This document shows positions 1-11,690 of a stretch of 24,597 bases of DNA, one piece after another. Both the position numbers and the translations under genes were made by a program. Source of the DNA: Ophiosphaerella korrae. Taxonomy: Eukaryota > Ascomycota > Dothideomycetes > Pleosporales > Phaeosphaeriaceae. The notes below the pieces were generated by a model that was not told the origin of the DNA, did not search any database, and was given only the letters and a program-made list of their open reading frames with translations. Each line of letters begins with the position of its first letter. Position 1 is the first letter of the stretch. Where the stretch lies: positions 1 to 24,597 of the forward strand of contig JALNQF010000535.1 of assembly GCA_028456385.1 (NCBI GenBank), read 5' to 3'.

Positions 1-80
1 ATTACAAACTTACTAACATCGCAAACTTACTAACATTGCGAACTTACTAACATGTTAGTAAGTTTACAACTTACTAATAT
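1..80. repeat. Left iteron array, 13-bp motif in direct and inverted copies
   Basis: The motif AACTTACTAACAT occurs at 7-19, 24-36 and 41-53, spaced 17 bp apart (13-bp motif plus 4-bp linkers such as CGCA and TGCG). An inverted copy lies at 52-64 and a last variant copy, AACTTACTAATAT, at 68-80. The copies at 41-53 and 52-64 overlap head to head and make a perfect 24-bp palindrome (41-64). The pair 52-64 and 68-80 forms a second palindrome with a 3-bp spacer (one mismatch). The array keeps about eight CA/TG steps in 80 bp, whereas the DNA to its right keeps about one per 400 bp, so it is not RIP-saturated. It probably continues to the left of the window. The arrangement resembles iteron or protein-binding arrays, or a short satellite; the sequence does not say which. 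Confidence 0.93.
41..64. repeat. Perfect 24-bp palindrome formed by two head-to-head iterons
   Basis: A forward AACTTACTAACAT and an inverted copy share their central AT, giving a perfectly self-complementary 24-bp stretch. The same junction recurs in the right array at 24460-24483. It could bind a symmetric protein dimer or extrude as a cruciform; this is inference. Confidence 0.9.
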
Positions 81-144
81 TTAACTACCTTTCTACTTTT
101 AGTTAGCGCTTAGTAGGCTACTAGGTATATATACCTAGTACTTA
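68..144. repeat. 77-bp exact direct repeat, left copy
   Basis: This stretch is identical, base for base, to 24521-24597, the last 77 bases of the window. The distance is 24,453 bp. It comprises the terminal variant iteron (68-80) and 64 bp of unique sequence that lacks CA and TG but keeps one CG inside AGCGCT. Identity just upstream breaks only because the iterons are in a different order. The two copies either mark a 24,453-bp period or are flanks of one dispersed repeat. Confidence 0.92.
119..140. repeat. 22-bp perfect palindrome next to the iteron array
   Basis: An unspaced perfect palindrome with arms TACTAGGTATA and TATACCTAGTA. Directly before it, 111-123 forms a small hairpin with 6-bp arms TAGTAG and CTACTA around one G. 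The sequence recurs at 24572-24593. Strong dyad symmetry beside an iteron array is typical of replication or partition sites and of transposon ends, but I see no protein gene that would pair with it. Confidence 0.85.
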
Positions 145-3100
145 CTTAGATAGCTTTATCTACTATTTACTCTTTTTAGTTAATTATTAAAACTGCCTTA
201 TTAAGTTATCTTGCGTAAAGTCTACCTTACATATACTTACTCTAACTCTTAGTAAGAACTTACTATTAGCTCTTACTACTAAAGTACTACTTAATATAAT
301 ATTCTTTCCTATATTAAAGCTTTAAGTACCTAAGCTATATAAGTATTAAGATCTTATAATAGCTATCTTATTAAGTAGTAGATTAGGTAAGATATTAGAT
401 AAAACTTATATCTACTAAGATAAGTATAAAGCTATATAAAAACTTAAGCTAAAGTATCTTTATATATTTATATACTTTACTAATCTCTTTTATATAAGCT
501 ATAAAGCTAACTATTATAGTTTATAAGTATTTATTTAATATAATTACTAGTTTTATTCTACTCTAGTAATATTTACTAATAGCTATACTTTAACGCTATA
601 TACTAAGGCGTATTTATATAGATTTCTAAGTAGTAAAGTCTTTAGGTATCTAGAATTATAGACTAAAAGATATAACTTTAGTAAGTATATATTTATAAAA
701 TCTAGGGATATTAATCTACCTTTAGTTTTTTTCTTCTATTTAGAAAGGTAGACTAAAACCTTTACTTCTTAGTAGTACGTTATAGCTACTCCTAATCCTA
801 TTTTCTAGTAATAGTATAGTTTCTAATTAGAATATTTAGCTTTATTTTCTAGCTATCTATCTTATAATAGAGTTTCTAATAGATTAGAATAGTATAGCCC
901 CTTTAATATAGAGTAACTATTACTATAGCGTATATACTACTACTATAAACAAAGTAGTTTAAAGACTAAAATATATAGTATAATAAAGTAAACTAGTTAT
1001 TATAGGCTTATATACTATACTTAGTAGTAATAATAGAATATAGACTTTAAAACTATTTCTATAGTTAGAGCTAGTTACTACTTACTTATATCTATTATAT
1101 TTTAATAAAGAAGTATAGGTTAAGTAGTAATATAAACGTAAATAGAATAAGATAAGATAAAAGTATTATTAATAAAGAGCTAAAAATAGAGTTATTTTAA
1201 AAAAAAGTAAATTAAAAGCTTTAGACTATTTTTATTAATACTTATATATCTCTTAAATAGAGTATTACTATAGTTAGAGTAGTAAGGCGTAAGTATACTA
1301 TATAATAGGGCTTCTTTTACTAGTTAACTAAGTAGAACTTACTACCTTTATATATCTAAATTATATAGCCTACTACTTATATAAATTACTATAGAGATAG
1401 TGTTAGTATCTTAGTATAGTAGCTTAGGCTAGCGTTTTTATTAGTAAGAGATAAAGATATAAGACTACTTTAAGCTTATCTATAGTAGCTAGTAAAGTTA
1501 AGCTAGTATATACTATAGTAGTATAATAAGTAGCTCTAGTAGTAAAGATATATTAGGAACAAGAAATAAGATAGCTAGTATAGTAAGGTAAATAAAAAGT
1601 ACTTAGACTTTTAGCTTCTAAAAAGACTATATATATAATAAATATTACTATAAGTTTATAGAAATAATCTATAATAGCTAATCTTAAATATCTATTATTA
1701 GCTCTTCTTAAAAAATTATATTTATATTATTATCTTTATACCTAGTTTATAAAGCGCTTTCTTAGTCTTAACTTATATAGCTAGCTAAGCTTCTATTTTA
1801 TTAGTTATAAAAGAGATCCTAAAATTATTCTTCTAATAAGTATTTTATCTTCTATAGTAATATTCTTCTAGTTACTTTTTATTTCTACTTGTTTCTAAAA
1901 CTATTTATTATTAAACTTAACTTAATTATTATAGAATATCTAGACCTTTTTTAGTAGTATTATAATTATAATAATCTATTTTATATTATATATCTTCTTT
2001 ATTAAGTTATTACTTAGATTATACTCTAGATACTCTTTAATATTAATAATAATCTTCTAAGAGGTATAATTTTAAGTTAAGTAATTATTAAGTATATTTA
2101 ATACTTCTAAAGTAATTAGCTAATTATTAAGTATATTATTATAATATTAAAGTAGAATTAAAAGTTTAAAAGTTTTAAAATTTATATAGGTCTTTTAGAT
2201 AAGCTATAAGTTTTTAATATATACTTTATAAAGCGTAGCTTTATTACATATAAGATACTTAAATTTAGAGAATAGAAAGTAAATATAGTAAATATACTTT
2301 ACTTAAGTTCTAATTTAGATAAAGAATAGTACTATATAGGTATAGTTTAGTATAAGTCTTATAGAGCTAAATACTATAAAGAATTAGAAGTAATTATTAG
2401 AATATAGTACTAGACTAGCCTTATTATATAACTATCTACTAGTATAGTAAATAGCTAGATAAATATTATCTTTTTAAGATTAAAAAAAGAGTAGAGATAA
2501 AGAGCTATAAGCTACTATAAAGGTAATAGGCTCTAAAATAATATAGAGTTCTATATAGATTTTAATCTAGATTTTAGTAGTAACTTTTAAAAAACTTATT
2601 TCTATCTAGTAAAGTATAAAAGACTTAGTAATATTAAAGTACTACTAGAATTTTAATTTTATTAGCTAAGGTTATATTAAGGTTTTATTTAGATTAATAC
2701 CTATACTAAGAGTACTAGAATATAGAGTATATATTTCTATAAGTACTTAAATAGAACTATATAGTATACTCTTTTACTTTTTATAAAGTTAAAATTATAA
2801 AAGCTATTAATAAAAGATAAATATTATATAGTAACTAGAATATAGACTTATTTATTTTAAATAGTCTATAGATATATTTAAGTGTTTATAAAAAGGCTAA
2901 TCTACTTAGAAATAGAAAGTACTAAGAAATTTATTTTATAAAGAAATTTAAATTAAATATATAAGTTACTTTATTTAAATAAACTAAGAGATTATTATTT
3001 ATTACTAAATTAAATATTACTAAGATATTAGTATAAGCTTAGCTTATCTACTAATATATATAAATTATATAGGCTCGATTATATATAGCTAGTAGAGTAA

Positions 3101-3880
3101 ATTTTAGACTAGCTTTTTCTAGAAAGCGCTTAATCTAAAAGTACTAAGGTAGTAATCTTAAAAAAATCTATATACTTTAGTAGTTATAGTACTTTAAGTA
3201 ACTTCTTACTATCTAGATAAGATTTTTATACTTACGCGCTATCTTGTATATATCTTATATAGAAATATCTTATAGATAGTTATTTTATAAGAGTTTTTAT
3301 TTTAGTAGAGATATAAAGCTTTATATAGAGTTAGTAATAAAACTATAAAGTATATATAATTTTTAAATAAAAGTAGTTTAATATATAGAAAGAAAGGTTT
3401 AGAATATAACTAAAGAGCTATACTATATTAATATAATAGGTAAGTAGAGAGTAAGCTATTTAATAATAAATTTCTTACTTAATTTTTTATAAAAAGTATT
3501 TTTCTACTAGTAGTAATAAGTATTAAAAAACTTCCTAAAATACTTATTATAATATAAACTATACTATAAATAAGATTAGTACTAAAAAAATACTTTTAGA
3601 AGATTTTTAAACTAGACTCTTCTCTTAATAGATAGCTAAGTTATACCTATAGCTTTAGCTTCTTTTACCTAAATTTTATATCTTTTAACTTAGATCTAAG
3701 CTAGTATAAAGAAATAATTACTAGTATTACTATAGTTATCTAGCGTTAATAATTATATAGTATTTAGAGTAAGTATTATACTTAAGACTTTAAGTTAAAA
3801 AATAAAAAACTATATTATAAGAATTAATAAAACTATAGTTAATAATAAAATTATAGAAGAATATAAAAGACGCTTAATCT
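145..3880. other. RIP-saturated AT-rich block, no gene visible
   Basis: The dinucleotide pattern is extreme. By eye I find about a dozen CA/TG steps in 3.7 kb (for example near 195, 211, 229, 950, 1401, 1560, 1880, 2246, 2883 and 3245). TAA and TAG occur in every frame on both strands at roughly one codon in seven to ten, and no open frame of ordinary gene length exists. TGA is almost absent because TG is lost. I could not recognise reverse transcriptase, integrase, transposase or RNA-gene motifs. The block is probably decayed transposon or duplicated DNA. Confidence 0.85.
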
Positions 3881-4330
3881 TAAGCTAGAACTAGCCTAGT
3901 AAGCCTTACTATCTTTTATTTATTTCTCTACTATTTTAATTTACTACTTTCTTTAGTCTCTTTTTTATATAACCTTTTTAGTTAAATAGTATTATTCTTA
4001 GACTTACTTCTTTTTATTCTTTTTAAATTTCTTACTTTATTCTTTAAATTATTTATTTGTAGTCTTTTTTATAAGCTTCTATTAGTATTAAATTTACTTT
4101 TTACTTACTTTAATATACTACTTTTATATTTAGAATCTTTACTCTATAACTTTTTCTATAATCTACTATTATTATTAAATCTACTTTTTACCTACTTTAA
4201 CTTAACTTCTCTACTTTTAATTTTACTACTAGCTTTCTTCTCTTTTATAAATATACTAACTTCTTTTTTAAAAGTATTTATAGAACTTCTTAGCTTCTTT
4301 AAGCTATTTATTTCTTTAAAAATACTTTTT
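3880..4330 (-). pseudogene. Possible minus-strand coding relic with a 29-codon internal repeat
   Basis: The plus strand is strongly pyrimidine-rich here, as expected if a lysine-rich reading frame lies on the minus strand. A 27-bp segment at 4087-4113 recurs at 4174-4200 with 25 of 27 identities; both differences are C/T. The offset of 87 bp is a multiple of three, and in one minus frame both copies read as Lys-x-x-Lys-Ser-Lys/Arg-Phe-Asn with a TAA or TAG just before, which RIP can make from Gln or Trp codons. An in-frame repeat hints at a duplicated protein motif. I do not recognise a family, and stops are only modestly rarer here than in the other frames. Confidence 0.3.
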
Positions 4331-7264
4331 TAGTAGTTAATATATTATAAAAAGTCTTTAATAAACTTAAAAAGCTTTATAAAATTATTAGCTTATAGAT
4401 CTTTAATATTAACCTTATACTTATAATACTTAAATACTTTCTTTATATTATATAGCTTTATAGGGCTAAGTAAAAAGAGTATATTAATAACTCTAATCTC
4501 TAGCCTTATATATAGAAGTAGTAGTTATTTATATTTAGTTTTAAATAAAACTAAAAGTAAAATCCTAATTGTAAGGCCTAATTTAAGTAGTAGTATAAGA
4601 TAAAATAGTCTCTTTAAAGGAGCTATATTCTATATTTATTATAATAGTTTATTTTTAGTTTTTTTATACTTTGTTCTAGTTATTATAAATATATATATAT
4701 CTTATATATTTTAGTAAATAAAAATAGTAACTTTAGTCTTACTAAACGTTTTATAAAATTTTAAACTACTAAATACTATTACTTTTATATTATTAGTAAT
4801 TAATTCTATACTAGATAACTCTATTTATAAATTTTATTCTATAGTAAGAGGTCCTAAATAGCTATAAAAATAAAAGGAAGAAATAAGCTTATATAAAGCT
4901 AGTTATATATCTATTAGTATTTACTATTTATAGTAATATAAATTTTTTAAGTAAGTTTTATCTTTGTAGTCTTTTAGCTATCTAGCTTAACTACTTATTA
5001 TAAATTATTACTTTCTCTTTATATTAGATATAGTATTTTCTCAAAACTTTTATTAGTTTAGTTTATAATACTAGAAAAGAAAAAGCTAAAAGTATATAGT
5101 AATAATATAGATATATATACTTACTTTACGTTAGCTTATATAATAAAAGAAGTTAAATATATACTAAAAAATTTCTATAGTAGATATTAGTTTTAAAGTT
5201 AGCTAATAGGATAAAAGATATAATTATAGTTATTCTAGATAGCTAGTATAGTACTATAATTATATTTATAATTACTAAGAAAATTAGTATACCTTTATAC
5301 TTCTAATTATTTTACTCTAAGTTCTTATATTAACAAAGTAACTAATATAAAAGTACTATAGAATTAAGTAGTCTTATAGTAAGAAAAGAAAAGACTACTA
5401 ATTTATATATAAAATATATCTTTATCTTTTTATTCTAGATAAAAAGGTAAAATAAATCTTATATTAAAGAGTTCTTAAAATAGAAAATAATATTATATAT
5501 AGTAAAGAAGATAATTACTATATATAGTAGATTTATAATAAGAAGAGATATAAATAAAGTATAGAGATATTAGATTAGCTATTTATTATATTAGCTAGCT
5601 AATAGGTTCTAATAAGAGTATTTATATTTATACTAAAAACTAACTAGAAAGTATAGAGAATAGATAGATCTATCTAGTTAATCTAAGTAGTAGAGTTAAT
5701 TAATATTAAAACTACTATTATATTATTTATAAATAAGGTAGCTAAAGTAAAGCTAAATATAATAGCTAAATTACTTTCTTAAGGCTTTACTTTAAAAAAC
5801 TTATTCTTCTTATTTATTCTATTTAGCTTAGTATCCTAGTATATTAGTATAGTGTATAGAATTAGCTTAATTAAAAAGTAAATAATATAAGTAGTAAGAA
5901 TAAGCTATTTTATATTAAAGAAGTAATAAGCTATAAAAAGTTTAACTAGTTATAACTTAAATAGAACTTTACTTATATACTAAGTACTTTAGTCTTTTAT
6001 TTACTTTATTATCTAGCTTATTTTAAGGCCTAGCTATAATAGAAGTAATATATAAACAAGGCTATACTAGTACCTTAACGTAGTAATTATAAGTATTAAT
6101 AGTAACTCTCTAGTATAGCTAAATATAGGTATAGTAAGTAGAAATAGCTATAGACTATATTAAATTAGGGCTATATATTATACTAAGAAGTAAGAAAGCT
6201 TATTATATAATCTATAAACTATAAGAAGATAATAGTAAGAATATTATTATTATATAAAAAGAAGATCCTAAGTATTTAGGCTTTAACTTTAACTAACTAA
6301 AAGGCGTTAATAAATATAATAGATAGGTAGAAGTCTATATCTTAGTAGCTATAAAAGCTTACTAGCTCTTAAATTACTTATTATATAGTATTACTAGTAC
6401 TAAAGGTAAGCTAAAGTTATAAATTAATTTAACTACCTTTCTTAGTTTATAATCTTAGATACCTAGTAAATTTACTATTAGGGTATCTATATAAATATAC
6501 TCTAGTATATAGTATTAAGGTATAGTTACTAGTAAATATTACTAGAGTAGCTTAATACTAGTAATTACGTTAGATAAATAATTATAAACTACTTAAATTA
6601 GCTTTAAAAGTTATATAAAAGAGAGTTTATAAAGTATATATTTACTTATAAGCTTTAGTTAAAACTTCTATATAACTTTATACTTTTTTTAATAAGTAGA
6701 AAGCTTATAGTATAAAGATATAGTTTTAACTATATAAACTCTAAGCTTTATACTACTAGAATAAAATACTAAGTTATATTCTAAGGTAAAATTATGTCTC
6801 TCTAACCTTAGGTATATATTATATTTAAGGTATAGAAGTTTACTTTAAGCTTTTCTATTAGTTAAGTAATTAAAAAAGATATAAAAGAGCTTTATACTTA
6901 CTAAATTATATTTCTTAAACTATTTACCTTTTTAAAAAGTACTAGTCTTTATTAGTATCTCTTTAATAATAAATAGCTTTATTACTACTATTAGAAATCT
7001 TTTTATTATATATTTGAATATAGTATATATAAGTATTACTACTTTCTAAAGAACTAATAGCTACGTTTAAAATATACTATAAGAAGCTAAACTTAAGAAC
7101 TTACTTAAATCGCTAATATAACTACGTAGGTACGTAATTTCCTATATACTATTTAGTCTATTCCTAATATAGTTATAATATATAGCTAATACTAAAATAT
7201 AAAAATAATAAAAGTAGTTATAAAATAAATATAAAGAAAAAAAGTATAAAATACTTAAATATAA
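4331..7264. other. RIP-saturated AT-rich block, no gene visible
   Basis: Same composition as the block to the left: about a dozen surviving CA/TG steps in 2.9 kb (for example near 4571, 4674, 4966, 5042, 5332, 5852, 6056, 6795 and 7015), with TAA/TAG in all frames. No recognisable protein motif, RNA gene or insertion-sequence end was found. Confidence 0.8.
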
Positions 7265-7590
7265 GAAATAGACTTCTTCTATATAGCTCTCTTAGTAAGT
7301 TATTCTAAACTACTTTTAAAACCTAGCTTACGCTATTTAGGTTTAATAGAAAAAATAGTTACTATAGTTATTTATTTTAGCTATTAAGTTTATATTCTTA
7401 AAAAGTATAACTACTATATTATAAGCTATTTAAAGGAGTTAGATAATCTATTTAATAACTTAAGAAGTAAATATAATAAAAATATAAATACTATTTAGAG
7501 ACTCTAGGATAAAATTTACTATTTAAAAGAAAGAAGTAATAAAACTAAAGTAGTTAAAAGAGTTAGAAAAACTAGAAATAAAGTCTAGAA
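7265..7590 (+). pseudogene. Possible plus-strand coding relic, family unknown
   Basis: In one plus frame, 7265-7495 has a single TAA (7385-7387) in 77 codons. The frame continues to about 7590 with two more TAGs close together (7496-7498, 7505-7507). Surroundings show about one stop per seven to ten codons. The conceptual product begins with a hydrophobic stretch, then becomes rich in Leu, Lys, Asn and Arg with runs such as KELDNLFNNL, suggesting an alpha-helical or coiled-coil segment. All stops are TAA/TAG, as RIP would create from Gln or Trp codons. The frame was chosen after looking, and a run of this kind can arise by chance in 24 kb, so coding origin is plausible but not shown. No family recognised. 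Confidence 0.3.
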
Positions 7591-8270
7591 ACTAAGAAAA
7601 ATAGTATACTAAGCTTAAGGATATAAATAGTAGAATAGAAATAGTAGCTTTAAAGAGTGTACTCTATTTATACTACTAGCTAGAATAAAATTTATAAGTT
7701 AAATTTAGAAATAAGCTTATAACTCCTATTCTTTAAAGATTTACTACTAAGTTAACTTAGTACTAAAAATAAATTCTATAACAACGTTATATACTAGTAA
7801 GAAGAAGTATAGTTTATTTATATTTAGTTACTAGTCTAGTAGAAGTAGCTAGTTAACTACTATATATTATATCCTATTATCCTCTCTATATTCTTTAATT
7901 AGATTTCTAGGTACTAATTATAGAAATTATACTATTTATCTAGTATAGTATTTAATAGTAATATAAGCTTAAAACTTAATTAATATAGTTAAGTAACTTT
8001 ATAATATAAGTATACTTATTTTTACTTACTTTTACTAGCTAAGTAATATATATAAAAGTTTTTATTTATTAGGAGTTAATTTCTAATAGTATCTAAATTA
8101 AATTCTATTATCTATATAATCTAAGGCTAGCTTATTAATAAATATTATATTAATTAGTACTAACTTTTAAATAGTTTCTAATAATCTAGTAACTCTAAAA
8201 GAGTTTACTTTTTAGACTAATACTCTATTATCTTATTTATCTACTATCTAGTATATTATTTTTTTTACTT
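7591..8270. other. RIP-saturated stretch, no clear relic
   Basis: A minus-strand frame between about 8100 and 8160 runs some 20 codons without a stop and contains Tyr-Ile-Asp-Asn, which RIP could make from a YxDD-like motif. The same frame carries stops at about one codon in seven downstream, so I do not call a reverse transcriptase. Nothing else is recognisable. Confidence 0.6.
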
Positions 8271-9080
8271 ATTATTATAAATATCTTTTTAAATTTTAGA
8301 TTTAAAATTAGTTATCTAATTCTTAATCTTTTAGTATTATTCTTAACCTTTATCTAATAAATAGCTAGTATTAGAGCTAGTAAAGCTACTTTTTCTTTTA
8401 TCTAAGCTCTTAGAGCTTTTCTTTTTCTTTAAACTTCTTACTTACTATAGTAACTCTTTAGTTCTTAAACTACTTACTTTTATTAAGTAATATTTAAGAA
8501 TATTAGCTTAATTTAAGTATTTAGCTTTTTTTAGCTAAAGTATTTTAAGATTATTATTATAAAAGAAATCTTCTATTATTTTATTAGCTTTAGTTTTCTA
8601 GTTAGCTTTATAGCTAAATTAGTTAAAGAATTTATAACTACTATCTTTATACTCTATCTAAATAGTATAGTCTTATTAGATTTAAAAGAAGTTATAGTAG
8701 TTTAATAAAAAGGCTTTTTTATAATAGCTATATAAAGGCCTTATTAGAGAGGGATACTAAGGCTTTTAGAAAAGCTCTTTCTTAGATTAATTACTTATAA
8801 CTTAATAGTACTAAGTATAAACTAAGTAGATTAATTCTACTATCTATCTCTAGCCCTACGCTCTATCTATATATCTATAATATAGTAATCTTAGCTAGGT
8901 CTCTTAAAATAGTATTAAGCTAAATCCTTAATACTCTTTCTATTAAGGTAGTAGTTTCTTTATTATATTAGTTATACTAACATAGTCTATTTTCTTATAT
9001 ATAAGATTCTTTATTTAATTCCTTTATTTATAAAGCTTAAGGCTATAATCCTTTTAGCTATAGTAAGGTTAGTAGCTTAG

Positions 9081-9116
9081 CAATTGTATATATAATCGCG
9101 TATCTAATCGTGTAAC
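9081..9116. other. Pocket retaining CA, TG and CG, with a 12-bp tandem duplication
   Basis: This 36-bp stretch contains CAATTG, three CG steps and a further TG, the densest cluster of RIP-sensitive steps in the interior. Inside it, TAATCGCGTATC (9093-9104) is followed directly by TAATCGTGTAAC (9105-9116), a 12-bp tandem with two mismatches. It may be DNA inserted after RIP, or simply chance survival. Confidence 0.6.
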
Positions 9117-10054
9117 TTATCTAATAAGTCTAAATACTTTCTTAGGTTATTACTTTTCTTAGTAGCTACCCTTTTAATTTAAATAAATTCTTTTTAATCT
9201 TTTAGTAAAAATAAATTTATTTTAGTTTATATAATAATACGCTTAGTCTTTAGTAGCTATTCTAAGTAGCTTCTAGTAGCTTTTTCTCTAATATCTACTT
9301 TATTTTTTAAAGTTATAAGATTCTTCTCTTTTTTTTTTTAATAAAAAATAAAAATCTTATTATTACTATATTTCTTTTTATATTAGTAGTTTCTATTAGT
9401 ACTATTACTATAATTTTTTTCTATTTTTTTAGTTAAGCTAAGTCTCTATTTAGTTATAAGTTTTAGTAATAGTAGATATTACTAGCTCTTTAGTAAGGTT
9501 AGGTATTACTAGTTCTATATCTTTTTAGTTACTATTACCTTTATTATTACTATTACTCTTATTTATATCTATTAAATTCTTTTTATTATTAAAAAATATT
9601 TTACTAACTTTAAGTTCTTTAATAATTCTAAATATATTTATAGCTTATTTTAGTCCTAAATAGCTAAGTTAGTTTAAGCCTTTTACTTATACTACTATAA
9701 CTATTACTTACTTATATAAGCTTTTTTTATACTAAAATACTTATTTTAATCTAAGTAAATCTAAATAGCTAGCTCTTTATATATACTTAGAGCTTTTAAA
9801 GTATCTATAATTTTATTTAAGCTAAGAATTTTAAAATAAAAGTTTAAAAGTACTTTTAATATTCTTTTAATTTTTTTTTCTTACTAATCTATCTAAGTTT
9901 TTCTTTTTTACTTCTCTTTTTATTTCTTATTAGTATCTATTATATATAATTTCTATAAGTTTATACTACTTATACTAAAAAGCTTATTACTTTTATTTCT
10001 AAAAGCTTTATTATCTTATAAAAGCTTAGCTATAGTAGTTTTTTTTTTAACTTA

Positions 10055-10266
10055 TTTACTTTTAACTTACTACTTTATTTTACTACTTTATACTAAAGTT
10101 CTTTAGCTATTATCTCTAGTAGTTTAATCTTTTCTTTTATTTAATATAAACGCTTTTAGAGTTTTAGTTAAAGGATTTTTTTTTAAGTAATTTACTTTTA
10201 GCTTAATAATTTATTTTACAATTCTTTACTAAATCTCCTTAGTTATTATCTTTAGTAGTCTAATTA
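10055..10266 (-). repeat. Internal duplication with 136-bp offset
   Basis: About 75 bp starting at 10055 match about 75 bp starting at 10191 at roughly 80 percent identity without gaps, sharing TTTACTTTTA at the start and TAGCTATTATCT/TAGTTATTATCT toward the end. On the minus strand both read as Ile-Lys/Arg-Leu-Leu-x-Ile-Ile-x-Lys-Glu followed by Lys/Val-rich peptide, a pattern compatible with coiled-coil heptads. The offset is not a multiple of three, so if it was coding, an indel has occurred since. Confidence 0.6.
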
Positions 10267-10450
10267 TTTATAGACTACTACTCTTTTTTCTTTTCTTTTT
10301 ATTTCTTTTTATAAACTACATTATTTTAAGTATCTTTTAGCTTAAAAGTAGCTTTTAGTTTTATTATTAGCTTACTCTATATAGCTCTTCTTTACTCTTT
10401 TAGTATAGATATTTTACTAGTATCTTTAGTATAATTAATAGTTAAAGCTC

Positions 10451-11690
10451 TTTCTATACTTATTAGGAAATATTTAATTATAAATTTTTAGCTTAGATAT
10501 TTAAAGTAAGTTAGAGCTATTCTTAAATAATAGATAGTATATAAATTTAACTACTTACTCTAAGCTCTTTTTAATTTTTTAATCTTATAGCTTATAAACT
10601 AACTATTTAAGATTAGTATATATAACTAAAATAGATATTAACTTAAGTTTATAGTATAGTTCTTTTTATATTTTCTATATATAGTACTTTACTACTTTTA
10701 TTTAGATATTAACTTTAGATTCTATATTATTCTTAGTAATATATACCTAGAATAAAGCTATTAGATATATTTAGTAATACTAGTACTTTTAATCCCTTAT
10801 ATATCCTCTTAGAACTCTATTCTAGAATATCTTACTAAGTTTTATTTAAAGATAGTTCTATTAAAAGTTACTTTTAGTTTCTAACTTTAATACTACTAAA
10901 GAATTATATCTATAGTAGGTTCTCTTAATAGTTTAACTAAATTTAGAGAAAGACAATTTTAATATAATCTATATTACTATATTATATATTTTTTTTATAA
11001 TTACCTTAATACTTATAATATTTAGATTAGTTTTAGATAATAATATAACGTATATTAATATAAACTTAATATTAATACTAATACTTTTATTTTATCGTCT
11101 ACTATAAATAAATAGATTATTCTTACTAATAGAAGTTATAGTCTAGATTAACTCTTATTTTTCCTATTAACTTTTCTATTTCTACTTTATATAAAAGTAA
11201 GAATCTATATACTTTTTTTTAAATATAACTATATATTCTAAGCTTTATAAAATAACTAACTTTATATCTTATATAATAAATCTAGTTTATAATACTACTA
11301 TAGCTTTAGTTAGCTTTATAAAACCTACTTGTTATATTAATATAAATACTAAATTTTTAGGTTAACTATTTATAATACTAATACTAATAAACTTTAGCTT
11401 TTTTAGTAGTAAGGCTATATTAAGGAAAGATAATTATAATATATTTTTAAGCTTTTATAAATCTAGTATTTAGTTATAAGAAAACCTATTAATTAAAATT
11501 TAATAGTACTTTTTATATATAAGATTTAAATTTTTATACTATTTTTATAAAATAAACCTTAGTTATAGTATTTATTTTAGCTAGATATATTTATACCTTT
11601 AATATTATAAAAGACACTAAGTTAAAAACTATTTTCTATTTATTTATATTTAATTAATATATAAATATTTACTAGTAGTATAGCTATTAA
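10451..11690. other. RIP-saturated AT-rich block, no gene visible
   Basis: Composition is as elsewhere, with CA/TG seen only near 10953, 11330 and 11614. TAA/TAG occur in all frames. No recognisable motif. Confidence 0.75.

Larger units (their letters stand above)
8270..10450 (-). pseudogene. Pyrimidine-rich block, candidate minus-strand Lys/Glu-rich relic
   Basis: The plus strand is markedly T- and C-rich over about 2.2 kb, with many CTTTT-type runs. The minus strand would therefore encode lysine- and glutamate-rich peptide, unlike the balanced flanks. Minus-strand translation around 9840-9960 and 10055-10266 gives Lys/Glu/Leu-rich stretches broken only by TAA/TAG. A block with this strand bias is what a RIP-degraded gene for a basic or coiled-coil protein would leave. 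No domain is recognisable, and strand bias alone does not prove coding. Confidence 0.3.

Noticed and set aside
1..80. CRISPR-like array
   Set aside because: The 13-bp repeats have 4-bp linkers rather than spacers of about 30 bp, some copies are inverted, and no cas gene is present.
1..80. Telomere or subtelomere repeat
   Set aside because: The motif is not a G-rich telomeric repeat, it occurs in both orientations, and sequence continues past the array at both ends.
8090..8160. Reverse transcriptase YxDD relic on the minus strand
   Set aside because: Tyr-Ile-Asp-Asn fits a mutated YxDD, but no flanking reverse transcriptase motif is recognisable and stops resume at background frequency.
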